NCBI RefSeq assembly: GCF_047238125.1
Contig: NZ_JBDFMH010000001.1
Location: 744,001 to 808,000 of the forward strand
Origin: JBDFMH01 sp047238125
GTDB taxonomy: Bacteria; Pseudomonadota; Alphaproteobacteria; Sphingomonadales; Sphingomonadaceae
Length of the DNA stretch: 64,000 nucleotides
Direction: 5' to 3'
The notes under the pieces are model-generated. The model did no database searches. It worked only from the letters and a program-made list of their open reading frames with translations, and was not told the DNA's origin. The translations under genes and the position numbers were made by a program. The stretch's first letter is position 1; each line of letters starts with the position of its first letter. Shown piece by piece: positions 24,925-34,783 of the stretch.

Positions 24925-25108
24925 GGAACGGCTATACTCCCGGCTTGGGGCAAGGCAACCGCGCCACCACGCGGCCCGCCCTGAAATCCCGGCGTCGGGT
25001 CGTGGTTGCGCGAGATCGCCCGCTTTTCAGGAAATATTCGCTTCTTTGCGCCATGATCCGCCGCAGTCGCAGGCCCCGGTCGGGGTCCGGTCATGGGAAG
25101 CGGACGCG

Positions 25109-26497
25109 TTGGTCAGGCTGTTCAAACATTATGTGCCGCACGCCGTGCTGCTGCTTGGATTGCTCGATTTCATCGCGCTGATCATGGCGGCGGAGATCGG
25201 TTGGGTCACGCGGCTGCACCAGATCGGCAGCGTGCCGGAGCCGATCGTCGATCGGTGGCCGGAACTGCTGAGCTTCGCGCTGGCCGTGCAATGCGCGATG
25301 ATCGCGGTCGGCAGCTATGGTGCGGACGCGCTGCAATCGATGCGCTTTGCAGTCGCGCGGCTGGTAGTCGCCTTCTCGCTCGGCGTGATCCTGATCTCTG
25401 TGATGTCGTTCATCATGCCGGACAAGATGCTCTGGCGGTCGGTGCTGCTCTACACGCTCGGCTTTGCGTTCGCCTTCCTGGTCGGGCTGCGGCTGATGTT
25501 CGGCGGCATGCTCGGCGGGCAGGCGTTCAAGCGGCGGGTGATGGTGCTGGGTGCCGGCCGGCGGGCGGAACGAATCCGCGAACTCGCCCGCGTCAAGGGA
25601 TCGAGCTTCCTGGTCTGTGGCTATGTCGCGATGAACGATGGGCCGCAGCATATCTCGTCCGCGATCAACCGCGACGCGATCGAAAGCCTGGCCGAACATG
25701 TCGTCAACCTCAACGCCAGCGAAGTGGTCCTCGCGCTGGACGAGCGCCGCAATGCGCTCCCGCTCACCGATCTGCTGCGGATCAAGACCACCGGTGTCCA
25801 CGTGAATGAATTGTCGACCTTCCTGGAGCGCGAGACGGGGCGGGTCGATCTCGACAGCGTGAACCCGTCATGGCTGATCTTCTCAGATGGCTTTTCCGGC
25901 GGGCGGCGGCTGTCGGCGATGATGAAGCGGCTGTTCGATCTCGCGGCGTCGGCGCTACTGCTGCTGCTCTCGGCACCCGTGATCCTGGTGACGGCGATCA
26001 TCGTGAAGCTGGAGAGCAACGGCCCGGCTTTCTACCGCCAGACCCGGGTCGGCCTGTATGGCGAGGAATTCTCGATCGTGAAGCTGCGCTCGATGCGGCA
26101 GGATGCGGAGGTCGGCGGGCAGGCGGTGTGGGCGGAGAAGGACGACCCGCGCATCACCCGTGTCGGGCGGATCATCCGCAAGCTACGGATCGACGAGCTG
26201 CCGCAGGTCTGGACGGTGCTGAAGGGCGAGATGAGCTTTGTCGGCCCGCGGCCCGAACGGCCCCAGTTCGTAACCGACCTGACCGGCCAGATGCGCTATT
26301 ATGCCGAGCGCCACATGGTGAAGCCCGGCATCACCGGCTGGGCGCAGATCAATTATCCCTATGGTGCGAGCCTGGAGGATGCCCGGCACAAGCTGGAATA
26401 TGACCTTTATTACGCCAAGAACTATACGCCCTTTCTCGATCTGCTGATCCTGTTGCAGACGGTTCGGGTGGTGATCTGGCCCGAAGGGGCGCGATGA
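25109..26497 (+). CDS. XrtA/PEP-CTERM system polyprenyl glycosylphosphotransferase (EpsB-like)
   Basis: Encodes 462 aa. It should transfer the first sugar phosphate onto undecaprenyl phosphate at the inner membrane. Four N-terminal membrane segments (residues about 10-125) precede a Rossmann-like CoA-binding region (RVMVLGAGRRAERI), a fifth membrane segment (LFDLAASALLLLLSAPVILV) and the sugar transferase domain with YRQTRVGLYGEEFSIVKLRSM, RKLRIDELPQVWTVLKGEM, SFVGPRPERP and KPGITGWAQINY. The start is TTG 25109, giving the expected MVRLFKHYVPH opening with GGGAAG upstream; the frame is open further but that part lies in the divergent promoter region. The stop overlaps prsK (ATGA). Confidence 0.93.
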   Translation: MVRLFKHYVPHAVLLLGLLDFIALIMAAEIGWVTRLHQIGSVPEPIVDRWPELLSFALAVQCAMIAVGSYGADALQSMRFAVARLVVAFSLGVILISVMSFIMPDKMLWRSVLLYTLGFAFAFLVGLRLMFGGMLGGQAFKRRVMVLGAGRRAERIRELARVKGSSFLVCGYVAMNDGPQHISSAINRDAIESLAEHVVNLNASEVVLALDERRNALPLTDLLRIKTTGVHVNELSTFLERETGRVDLDSVNPSWLIFSDGFSGGRRLSAMMKRLFDLAASALLLLLSAPVILVTAIIVKLESNGPAFYRQTRVGLYGEEFSIVKLRSMRQDAEVGGQAVWAEKDDPRITRVGRIIRKLRIDELPQVWTVLKGEMSFVGPRPERPQFVTDLTGQMRYYAERHMVKPGITGWAQINYPYGASLEDARHKLEYDLYYAKNYTPFLDLLILLQTVRVVIWPEGAR

Positions 26498-28572
26498 TCG
26501 GGCCGGATCTTTCGATCCTGTCGACCGCCTGCCACGCGCTGGCGGCGCTGCTGTTCGCGGCGCTTTCGGCTTGGCAGGCGATCCGCGGGCGCGCGCTGGC
26601 GCAACGCTGGCTTCCGGCCGCGGCATTCGCGCTGACCGCACTATGGGCATTGGCGATCGCTGTCGCCGGGCCGTGGACGCTGCTGGCGCAGCAGGCCGAG
26701 CTGGCGCGCAACTTGGGCTGGCTGGGCACGCTGCTGGCGCTGCTGGCCCGCGCGCAGGGCGGGCCGCGATCGCGCGCCGTCGTCGCGCTCCATGGCGCCG
26801 TCGGCACGGTCTTCGTGTCTCAGTCGGTTGTCGCACTGCTCGTCAGCTGGCAGATCGGCACCGCACGGATCACCGATGCCATGCTGGTGGTGACCGCACC
26901 GCTGGCGATGATGGGGATGGTCGGTGCCCTGCTGCTCGTCCACAATCTCTACACCGCCGCCACGCCGGCGGCCCGCGCCGCGATCCGGCCGGCCCTGCTG
27001 GGCCTGGCGATGCTCTGGGCTTACGACCTGAACCTCGCGACGCTGGCATGGATCGATGGCGTGTCTGCGCTATTGACGGCATTGCGCGGCGTGATTGCGG
27101 TGGCGGTCACGCCACTGTTCCTGGTCGCTATCACGCGAGAGGCGGGGTGGCGCATCGAGCTCAGCCGCAAGGCCGCTTTCGGATCATTGGGCGTGCTGGC
27201 GGCGTCCGCCTATCTGCTGGCGATGCTGGCTGCCGCCGTTCTGATGCAGCGCGCCGGCGGCGATTACCGGCAGCTCGGCTGGATCAGCCTGGCCGGCGCG
27301 ACCGCGCTGGCCGCGGGCATCCTGATCGTGCCGGCGCGGTGGCGGGCCTGGGTGCGGGTGACCGCATCGAAGCATCTGTTCAGCCACCGATATGACTATC
27401 GCCTGGAATGGCTGCGTTTTTCGGAGACGCTGGGCCTTCCCGGCAGTGATCCGGCACCGCTGGACGAGCGGGTGGTGCAAGCGATCGCCCAGATCACCGA
27501 ATCGCCCGGCGGCCTGCTGCTGCAACCCGATGGTGGCGGCGGTCTGGTCGCAGGCGCACACTGGAACTGGCCCGATCCGGCGCCGGCGGCCTGCGCGGAC
27601 GGTGAGTTCGCAGCGATGCTCGAGACCGATGGCCGGATCGTGGCGCTCGACGAGGCGCGTGCCGGGATCGGCCATGCCCCGCGATGGATGCTGACCAGCT
27701 TGAGGGCCTGGGCAGTGGTGCCGCTGATCCACCAGGGCCGGCTGGTGGGCGCGGTACTGCTCGCGCGCCCCGCGCTGTCGCGCGGATTGGACTGGGAGGA
27801 TTTCGATCTGTTGCGCGCCGCGGGTCGACAGGCGGCAAGCTCGCTGGCCGAAGCGCGCGGCCAGGAGGCGTTGTCCGATGCGCGGCGGTTCGACGAGTTC
27901 AATCGCCGCTTCGCCTTCATCATGCACGACATCAAGAACCTTGTGAGCCAGCTCAGCCTGGTCGCCCGCAATGCTGAGCGCCACGCCGACAACCCAGCCT
28001 TCCGCGCGGACATGATTGAGACGCTGCGCGAGTCGGTCGGCAAGATGAACGATCTGCTGGCCCGTCTATCGACCCAGGCCAAAGCCCCGGTCGGCGAGGC
28101 CCGACCGATTCCGCTCGGCGCGATCGCGGAGGCCGTCGTGGCCCCGCGGCGAGGGGTCGCGATGCTCGCGATCGACGGGCGCGGCGATGTTCGCGCAATG
28201 GCCGATCCTGGCCGACTGGAATCAGCGCTCGGCCACCTCGTGCAGAACGCGATCGAGGCGAGCCCGTCGGGCAGCCCGATACTCGTGCGGATCGCCCGGC
28301 GCGATGCAGCTGCAGCGATCGACGTCATCGACCAGGGCTGCGGCATGTCCGCGGAATTCATCCGCACGCGCCTGTTCCGTCCGTTCGCCTCGACCAAGGA
28401 CAATGGCTTCGGCGTCGGCGCATTCGAAGCGCGCGCGCTGGTGGCGGCCATGGGCGGGCGGTTGGAAGTCGAAAGCCGTGAAGGTGAGGGGTCACGCTTC
28501 ACCATCATCCTGCCACTGGCCGATACGGCCGCCGACTGGTCCGCCGGACCGCCTACCCGGAAGGTCGCCTGA
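26494..28572 (+). CDS. prsK: XrtA/PEP-CTERM system histidine kinase PrsK
   Basis: Encodes 692 aa. About eight hydrophobic segments occupy residues 10-290, then a GAF-like sensor region (residues about 310-460), then the kinase core: FAFIMHDIKNLVSQLSLVARN with the phospho-acceptor His near residue 477, LVQNAIEASP (N box), DVIDQGCGMS (G1) and FGVGAFEARALVAAMGG (G2). The layout is that of PrsK, the sensor paired with PrsR in exosortase A systems, which controls exopolysaccharide and PEP-CTERM protein genes. TGATG couples it to prsR. Confidence 0.93.
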   Translation: MIGPDLSILSTACHALAALLFAALSAWQAIRGRALAQRWLPAAAFALTALWALAIAVAGPWTLLAQQAELARNLGWLGTLLALLARAQGGPRSRAVVALHGAVGTVFVSQSVVALLVSWQIGTARITDAMLVVTAPLAMMGMVGALLLVHNLYTAATPAARAAIRPALLGLAMLWAYDLNLATLAWIDGVSALLTALRGVIAVAVTPLFLVAITREAGWRIELSRKAAFGSLGVLAASAYLLAMLAAAVLMQRAGGDYRQLGWISLAGATALAAGILIVPARWRAWVRVTASKHLFSHRYDYRLEWLRFSETLGLPGSDPAPLDERVVQAIAQITESPGGLLLQPDGGGGLVAGAHWNWPDPAPAACADGEFAAMLETDGRIVALDEARAGIGHAPRWMLTSLRAWAVVPLIHQGRLVGAVLLARPALSRGLDWEDFDLLRAAGRQAASSLAEARGQEALSDARRFDEFNRRFAFIMHDIKNLVSQLSLVARNAERHADNPAFRADMIETLRESVGKMNDLLARLSTQAKAPVGEARPIPLGAIAEAVVAPRRGVAMLAIDGRGDVRAMADPGRLESALGHLVQNAIEASPSGSPILVRIARRDAAAAIDVIDQGCGMSAEFIRTRLFRPFASTKDNGFGVGAFEARALVAAMGGRLEVESREGEGSRFTIILPLADTAADWSAGPPTRKVA

Positions 28573-29933
28573 TGGCCGATGATCGCCCCGTGCTCCTCGT
28601 CATCGAGGACGATGCCGGGCTCGCCCGTCAGCTGCGCTGGGCCTATGAAGGGCACGACGTAGTGATCGCGCCAGACCGCGCGGCGGCGATCGATGCGTTG
28701 CGGCTTCACGAGCCTGCGGTCGTGACGCTGGACCTGGGCCTGCCCCCCGATCCGGACGGCACCAGCGAAGGCTTTGCGACGCTCGACGCGATCCTGGCGC
28801 TGAAGTCGGACACGAAGGTGATCGTGGCATCGGGGCATGGCGCCCGCGAAAGCGCGCGGCGTGCGATTGCCGCCGGCGCATGGGATTTCTACCAGAAACC
28901 CGTCGATATCGACGCACTGGGGCTGATCGTGGCGCGCGCCTTCCATGTCCATGCGCTGGAAGCGGAGAATGCCCGTTTCGCCGCGGCGACTGGCGACAGT
29001 GCGCCGGTGCTGGGCGGCATGATCACGGGCGCGCCCGAAATGCTCAAGGTGGTCCGCACCATCGAGCGGGTGGCAGCGGCCGACGTATCGGTAATGCTGC
29101 TTGGCGCCAGCGGCACCGGCAAGGAGTTGCTGGCACGCGGACTGCACGCGAGCAGCCCGCGCAATGCCGGGCCGTTCATCGCGATCAACTGTGCCGCGAT
29201 TCCCGAGACGCTGCTGGAAGCCGAACTGTTCGGCCATGAGAAAGGCGCCTTCACCGGGGCGATCAAGACCACCGAAGGCAAGATCGAGCAGGCGCAGGGG
29301 GGAACGCTGTTCCTGGACGAGATTGGGGATGTGCCGCTGCCGTTGCAGGTGAAACTGCTCCGCTTCATTCAGGAACGGGTGATAGAACGGATCGGTGGTC
29401 GCAAGCCGATCCCGGTCGATGTCCGCATCGTTTCCGCCACGCACCAGAATGTCGACGCGATGGTGGCCGTCGGTCGCTTCCGCGAAGACCTCTACTATCG
29501 GCTAGCCGAGATCGTCGTGCGCATTCCGACGCTGGCCGAACGGACCGGCGATCCAGCGCTGCTGGCACGTCATTTCCTGACCCGCTTCGCGCGCACGATG
29601 AACCCGCAGGTGCGTGGCTTCTCGCCCGACGCGCTGGCAGCGCTGGCCGCACATGGCTGGCCAGGGAATGTCCGCGAGCTTGAGAACCGGGTGAAGCGCG
29701 CGGTGATAATGGCCGATGGCAAGCTGATCTTGGGTAGCGATCTTGATCTGAGCGATGGTGCCGAGCCGGAACCGCTGAACCTGCGCGCCGCTCGCGAGAT
29801 CGCCGACCGGCGCGCGATCCGCGAGGCGCTGGCGCGAGCCGAAGGCAATATCTCCGCCACGGCAAAGCTGCTCGGAATCAGCCGGCCCACGCTCTACGAT
29901 CTGCTGAAGCAATATGATCTCCAATCGGCCTGA
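28572..29933 (+). CDS. prsR: PEP-CTERM box sigma-54 response regulator PrsR
   Basis: Encodes 453 aa. Receiver domain at residues 6-120 with phospho-acceptor Asp54 and Lys109; AAA+ sigma-54 activator domain with Walker A GASGTGKE at 178-185, the sigma-54 contact loop GAFTGA at 225-230 and GGTLFLDEIGD Walker B; C-terminal Fis-type helix-turn-helix (NISATAKLLGISRPTLYDLL). It should act with PrsK and RpoN to switch on exopolysaccharide and PEP-CTERM target genes. The last 20 bp overlap the start of the TPR gene. Confidence 0.95.
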   Translation: MADDRPVLLVIEDDAGLARQLRWAYEGHDVVIAPDRAAAIDALRLHEPAVVTLDLGLPPDPDGTSEGFATLDAILALKSDTKVIVASGHGARESARRAIAAGAWDFYQKPVDIDALGLIVARAFHVHALEAENARFAAATGDSAPVLGGMITGAPEMLKVVRTIERVAAADVSVMLLGASGTGKELLARGLHASSPRNAGPFIAINCAAIPETLLEAELFGHEKGAFTGAIKTTEGKIEQAQGGTLFLDEIGDVPLPLQVKLLRFIQERVIERIGGRKPIPVDVRIVSATHQNVDAMVAVGRFREDLYYRLAEIVVRIPTLAERTGDPALLARHFLTRFARTMNPQVRGFSPDALAALAAHGWPGNVRELENRVKRAVIMADGKLILGSDLDLSDGAEPEPLNLRAAREIADRRAIREALARAEGNISATAKLLGISRPTLYDLLKQYDLQSA

Positions 29934-31710
29934 CGCGCGCGTACTGATCGCCTGCCTGCTGCTGCTGTCGGCGCCGGTGCTGGCCAGCCCCGCCGCCGAC
30001 CGGTTGCGCGCGGCGCGGGCCGCGATCGACCGCGGCGACGGCGTCATGGCGGAGGCAGAGCTGGACCGCGCGGTGGCGCAAGGTATCCGGCCGCAGATGC
30101 TGCTTACGCTGCGCGCCGAAGCGATGCTCGCCGAGGATCGCACGATCGATGCGCTGCGCCTGCTGGATCGCGCGCCCAAGACCGGCGAAGCGCTGCGGGT
30201 GCGCGGGATCGCGGCTTCGGCCAACGGGGACGATGCCGTCGCCGCTGCCGCGTTCGCCCAGGCCGCAAGGCTGAGCCCCGGGAGCGCGCGGCTGTGGACC
30301 GACATCGCCGGCTTTCGGCGCGATGCCGCCGATCCGGCAGGCGCAGAGATTGCAATCGACCGGGCGCTGCGGCTGGCGCCCGGCCATCCTGCTGCACTGG
30401 TGCGGAAGGGCGAACTGGTCCGTGCGCGCTACGGCTTGGCGGCGGCGGTCGGCTGGTTTGATCGGGCACTGGCGCGGGCGCCGGGCGATGTGGCTGCGCT
30501 GTTGGCCCGTGCGGCCACGCTAGGCGAACTGGGCCGCACCAGGGCAATGCTGTCCGACACGCGCGCGGTATTGGCACAGCGCCCCAAGGATCCCACCGCG
30601 CTCTACCTGCAGGCGACGCTGGCGGCGCGCGCTGGCCAGAACGATCTCGCCCGCCGACTGCTGCTCCGTCGCCCGGCGGCAGACGATCTGCCCGCGGCAT
30701 TGCTGCTTTCGGCCGTGGTCGACCTGCGCACCGGCAATACCGAGCAGGCGATCGGCGCGCTGCGCCGGCTGCTCGCCGATCAGCCATTGAACGGACGCGC
30801 ACGTCGGCTGCTGGCATTGGCGCAGTGGCGTGATGGCGATCCGGCGGCGGTGGCGGCGACGCTGGCCCCGATCGTCGAGAGCGTGGAGGCCGACAGTTGG
30901 GCGCTGACGCTGGCCGCACGCGCGCAGGAAAAGCTGGGTGACCGGACCGCTGCTGCGGCGCTGCTCGATCGCGTGAGCGCGCCGGGCAATATGGCGGTGC
31001 CTGGCGATCCCGGACGGCTGCCCGGGCTGCGGGCGGCTGCCACTGCGGCGGGAGGCGAAGCCGAGCCGCGAATCGCGCTGATCCGCGCGCTGTTGGCGAC
31101 CGGCGGTGCCCAGGAGGCGATCCTGGAAGCCCGCGCGCTGGCGCTGGCCAATCCCGGTGTGACCGACGCCTGGGTGCTTGTCGGCGATGCGCTGACTGCG
31201 GGCGGGCGCCCGGCCGTCGCTGCGGAGGCCTATCGCCGCGCGGCCAATCTCGGCTTTTCCGAGCCAGTCGCGATGCGGCTGATCGCGGCGCTGCGGCGTG
31301 CCGGGCGGGCGCAGGCGGGAGCGGCGGTGCTTGCCACCTATCTCGCGCAGAATCCGCGCAGCGTGCCGGCCCGCCGGCTGCAGGCGGATGCGCTGATGGT
31401 GGCAGGCAACTGGAACGGCGCGGCCCGCGTGCTGCAGGGCCTGCGCGCCACGCTGGGCCCGCGTGACGTGGTGATCGCGAACAATCTGGCGTGGGCGCTG
31501 TTCAACAGCCGCCAGCCCAGGCCAGCGCTGGCGTTGCTGGATGCGGCGCGGTCGATGGCGCCGGCCAGTCCGGCTCTAGCCTACAGCGCCGGATGGATGC
31601 GCCACGCCTTGCGCCGGCCGGGCGGGATCGCGCTGCTGGAGCAGGCCGCGAACCAGGTGCCCGACAGCCAGATGGTGCAGCAGCGATTGGCGGCGGCGCG
31701 GCGCGGATAG
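29914..31710 (+). CDS. Periplasmic TPR-repeat protein of the XrtA block
   Basis: Encodes 598 aa. A signal peptide (ARVLIACLLLLSAPVLAS, residues 8-25) is followed by helical repeats along almost the whole length, with TPR-like A/G-A-x-Y/F-P patterns such as AARLSPGSARLWTDIAGF, ALRLAPGHPAALVRKG and AYRRAANLGF. Its place right after prsR suggests the PrsT-type TPR protein of exosortase systems, but PrsT proteins are, as I recall, nearer 900 aa, so this is a short or different member. The start lies inside the end of prsR. Confidence 0.8.
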   Translation: MISNRPDARVLIACLLLLSAPVLASPAADRLRAARAAIDRGDGVMAEAELDRAVAQGIRPQMLLTLRAEAMLAEDRTIDALRLLDRAPKTGEALRVRGIAASANGDDAVAAAAFAQAARLSPGSARLWTDIAGFRRDAADPAGAEIAIDRALRLAPGHPAALVRKGELVRARYGLAAAVGWFDRALARAPGDVAALLARAATLGELGRTRAMLSDTRAVLAQRPKDPTALYLQATLAARAGQNDLARRLLLRRPAADDLPAALLLSAVVDLRTGNTEQAIGALRRLLADQPLNGRARRLLALAQWRDGDPAAVAATLAPIVESVEADSWALTLAARAQEKLGDRTAAAALLDRVSAPGNMAVPGDPGRLPGLRAAATAAGGEAEPRIALIRALLATGGAQEAILEARALALANPGVTDAWVLVGDALTAGGRPAVAAEAYRRAANLGFSEPVAMRLIAALRRAGRAQAGAAVLATYLAQNPRSVPARRLQADALMVAGNWNGAARVLQGLRATLGPRDVVIANNLAWALFNSRQPRPALALLDAARSMAPASPALAYSAGWMRHALRRPGGIALLEQAANQVPDSQMVQQRLAAARRG

Positions 31711-31758
31711 AGCGCGGCAAGGGTGCCAATCGGTGTCGATCGCCGTAAGGGATGCGGC

Positions 31759-32574
31759 ATGACCGATGCCATCGACCGGATCGCCGCCGCGCTTGAGCGG
31801 ATCGCGCCGCCCCAGCCGCCCCAGGCCGATCCGATGGCGCACGCCGCCTATGTCTGGCGCGGTGGCGGGCTGGCGCCAGCGCGCGCGTTCACCCCGGTCG
31901 CGATCGACCTGCTGACCGGGATCGATGCGCAGAAGGCGGCCGTGCTGGCGACGCTCGAGCGACTAGCCGCCGGTGCCGCGGCGCATGACGTGCTGCTATG
32001 GGGCGCGCGCGGAACGGGCAAATCCGCGCTCGTGAAGTCCGCGGTCGCTGCGGTGCAGGCCAGCGGTGCGGCCTTGGCGTTGATCGAGGTGGCGGGGGAT
32101 CGGCTGGCGGAATTGTCTGCGTTGTTCGCCCTGATCGCCGATGCCCCACGCGCCTATGCGATCTTCCTCGACGATCTGGGCTTCGAGGAGGGCGGGGCGG
32201 GGCCGCGGCTGCTGCGGTCGATGCTGGAAGGCGGGGCCGAGGCGCGGCCGGCCAACGCGCGACTGTTCGTAACCGCGAACCGTCGCCACATCGTGCCGCG
32301 CGACATGCGCGAGCAGGACAGCGCGATCAATCCGCGCGACACCACCGACGACAAGCTGGCGCTGGCCGACCGGTTCGGCCTGAGCCTGGGTTTCCACGTT
32401 TGCGACCAGGACGCCTATCTGGCGATCGTGCGCGGTTATACCGAGCGACTGGGACTTCCGTTCGATCCGCAGGAGGCGATTACATGGTCGACCCAGCGTG
32501 GTGCGCGCTCGGGCCGGATCGCTTGGCATTATGTGACCGAACTGGCTGGCCGGGCGGGACGGGCGCTGGGCTAG
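31759..32574 (+). CDS. ATPase, DUF815 family
   Basis: Encodes 271 aa from ATG 31759 (MTDAIDRIAAALERI), preceded by AAGGGATG; an upstream in-frame start at 31723 lacks a good ribosome site. Walker A GARGTGKS is near residue 92, the Walker B-like YAIFLDDLGFEEG near 135, then LFVTANRRHIVPRDMRE and DRFGLSLGFHVCDQDAYL, all typical of DUF815 P-loop ATPases with an AAA-like fold. The cellular role of the family is unknown. It is the last plus-strand gene of the XrtA block. Confidence 0.9.
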   Translation: MTDAIDRIAAALERIAPPQPPQADPMAHAAYVWRGGGLAPARAFTPVAIDLLTGIDAQKAAVLATLERLAAGAAAHDVLLWGARGTGKSALVKSAVAAVQASGAALALIEVAGDRLAELSALFALIADAPRAYAIFLDDLGFEEGGAGPRLLRSMLEGGAEARPANARLFVTANRRHIVPRDMREQDSAINPRDTTDDKLALADRFGLSLGFHVCDQDAYLAIVRGYTERLGLPFDPQEAITWSTQRGARSGRIAWHYVTELAGRAGRALG

Positions 32575-32746
32575 GCGAGCCGCATTCGATGAGTATGCGG
32601 GTACCCTGAAAGCAGCGAAAGCAGCGACTGTGCTCACCCTGGTCGCGGTTGCGGATCGACGATCGGCGATGTGAAAGAGCCATGTTCACCATGGCAGATC
32701 CACGGGCTGTAGGACAGCGCTTTGCCGCAGCGGATGCCGGCCGCCG

Positions 32747-34714
32747 TCAGCGTGATCCGGTCGCACCGTGCTTGGCCGGCAGCGCGAAGGCTACGATCTC
32801 GTCCGACGCGCCGAAGATTTCGCCATCGCCGGTCGCGGCGACCGCGACATATTGGCGGCCCGTGGAATCAGCATAGGTCATCGGCGTCGCTCGGGCGCCG
32901 GCGGGCAGCTTGCCCTTCCACAGTTCGCGCCCGTCGCGCGTATCGTAGGCGCGAAGATAGGCGTCCGGCGTGGCGCCGATGAAGACCAGGCCGGATGCCG
33001 TGGTGATCGGACCGCCGAGGTTGATCATCCCTTCGAGCGGACCGAATGGCAGCCCTTCGCCCGTGCCGAACGGCTTGTTCCACCGGGTTTGCCCCGTCGC
33101 CAGATCGATCGCATGAAGCGAGCCATAGGGAGCCGGGGTGCAGAGCCTGCCGCCGACGCCGAACAATTCCCGCTTGAGCACATAGGGCGAGCCGCCCATC
33201 CGGGCATATTCGAGCCCGATCCGTTCGCCATCGGCGTCCTTTGCCCGCGCCGCTTCGGCCGCGTCGCGGGGTAGCAGCGTGATCACCGCAGCAATGCGGT
33301 TGGTCGGCACCACTACCGTCTGCGAAGCCGGGTCGAAGGCCATGCCGCCCCAGTGGGCGCCGCCGATATTGGAGGGCACGATCAGCGAGCCGCGTTCGGA
33401 CGGCGGCGTGAACGGCCCGTCATTGCGCAGCTTCGCCAGCGTGGCCAGGCATTTGGCGCGCAGCGCGGGATCGGCGATGCCGGCTTCGATCTCGGCCGCG
33501 GAGTAGGCGGCTGGCGAAAGCGGGAACGTGCCGAACGGCTGTGTCGGGTAGGCGGTCTCGCCGGCCGCATCGCTGGCCGGCACGGGCCGCTCGGTGACCG
33601 GGAAAAGCGGCTTGCCGGTATCGCGATCGAGGATGAACAGCTGGCCGGTCTTGGTGACCTGCGCGACCGCGGCATGGGACCGGCCGGCGATGGTGACGTC
33701 GATCAGGGCCGGCGGGGCGGCGTTGTCGTAATCCCACAGATCATGATGCACCGTCTGGAATGCCCAGCGCAGGCGGCCGGTGCGCGCATCGAGTGCGACC
33801 ACGGAATTGGCATGGGCATTCGCGCCGATCCGCGACCCGCCCCAATAATCGACCGCGGGCGAACTGGTCGGCAGGAAAACCAGGTTGCGCGCGGCATCGG
33901 CCGCGATCACCGACCAGGTGTTGGCCGCACCGCTGCGATGCGCATCGGCACCCTGCCAGCTTGCGTGCGCGGGATCACCCGGATCCTGCGGTACCGGATC
34001 CCATGTCCAGAGCCGGCGACCGCTGCGCGCATCATAGCCGCGCACCTCGCCGCTTGCGGCGGTAATGCGGTTGTTGTCCGCCACCGCCGAGCCGACCACG
34101 ATGACGCTATTGACGATCGCGGGGGGCGAAGTCAGTTCATATTCGCTGATGTCGCTCGGCGCATTGCGCAGACCGGGCCTGAGATCGATCTGGCCGGCGG
34201 TTCCGAAAGCAGGACAGAGGCGGCCATTGGCGGCGTCGAGCGCGATCAGCCGGGCATCGATCACGGGCGCGATGATACGGGCGGCACAGGGTGCGCCAGC
34301 CCGAGCGCGTGGATCACGCCAGTAGGACACGCCGCGGCTGACGAAATCGCCGAACCCGGCGCTGCGATCAACCTTGGCATCGAAGGACCAGCGCTCGCGC
34401 CCGGTCGCCGCATCGAGCGAGACGATCCGGCCGGCGGCGGTCGACAGATACATGGTGCCGGCGATCACCAGCGGCGTGGCGGCAGTGCGCGGCGGGCGCT
34501 GGCCATCCGCGCTGCGAGGCGGCTCGCCGGTATGATAGCGCCAGGCGACGGCAAGCCCGGCGACATTGTCGCGATCGATTTGCCTCAGCGGTGAATGCCG
34601 ATCGCCCAGCTGGGTATGGCCATAGGCGCTCCAGTCTGCGTCCGCGGCCAGGCCCGCGGTGCCGGCAAGCCATGCGCCAGCAAGCGCCAAGACCTTGTTC
34701 GATCGCCGACTCAT
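32747..34714 (-). CDS. PQQ-dependent dehydrogenase, glucose dehydrogenase-like (soluble periplasmic)
   Basis: Encodes 655 aa with a signal peptide (residues 1-24). The rest is an eight-bladed propeller with the PQQ tryptophan-docking repeats (DAATGRERWSFD, DARSGRRLWTWD, DARTGRLRWAFQ, DTRDGRELWKG) and the glucose dehydrogenase-type motif QTVHHDLWDYDNAAPP. It lacks the five membrane segments of Escherichia coli Gcd and has no cytochrome c domain, so it needs an external electron acceptor. It should oxidise an alcohol or aldose in the periplasm. Its position near the catabolic island suggests a substrate there, but this is inference. PQQ biosynthesis genes are not in the window. Confidence 0.9.
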   Translation of the reverse strand: MSRRSNKVLALAGAWLAGTAGLAADADWSAYGHTQLGDRHSPLRQIDRDNVAGLAVAWRYHTGEPPRSADGQRPPRTAATPLVIAGTMYLSTAAGRIVSLDAATGRERWSFDAKVDRSAGFGDFVSRGVSYWRDPRARAGAPCAARIIAPVIDARLIALDAANGRLCPAFGTAGQIDLRPGLRNAPSDISEYELTSPPAIVNSVIVVGSAVADNNRITAASGEVRGYDARSGRRLWTWDPVPQDPGDPAHASWQGADAHRSGAANTWSVIAADAARNLVFLPTSSPAVDYWGGSRIGANAHANSVVALDARTGRLRWAFQTVHHDLWDYDNAAPPALIDVTIAGRSHAAVAQVTKTGQLFILDRDTGKPLFPVTERPVPASDAAGETAYPTQPFGTFPLSPAAYSAAEIEAGIADPALRAKCLATLAKLRNDGPFTPPSERGSLIVPSNIGGAHWGGMAFDPASQTVVVPTNRIAAVITLLPRDAAEAARAKDADGERIGLEYARMGGSPYVLKRELFGVGGRLCTPAPYGSLHAIDLATGQTRWNKPFGTGEGLPFGPLEGMINLGGPITTASGLVFIGATPDAYLRAYDTRDGRELWKGKLPAGARATPMTYADSTGRQYVAVAATGDGEIFGASDEIVAFALPAKHGATGSR

Positions 34715-34783
34715 CCCAGGTCCCCCCGCGCACGTCGGCAGCAGCCTAGATCGGATGCGAGGCAGGGTGAAGCGCGGCCGGCT

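Noticed and set aside
24488..25108. Upstream extension of the XrtA-type glycosyltransferase
   Set aside because: It lies on the antisense of manC and in the divergent promoter region. The TTG at 25109 gives the family's MVRLFKHY start.
32575..32746. Small coding gene in the gap after the DUF815 ATPase
   Set aside because: The short frames have no ribosome site or recognisable product. Only the GAAAGCAG repeat was noted.
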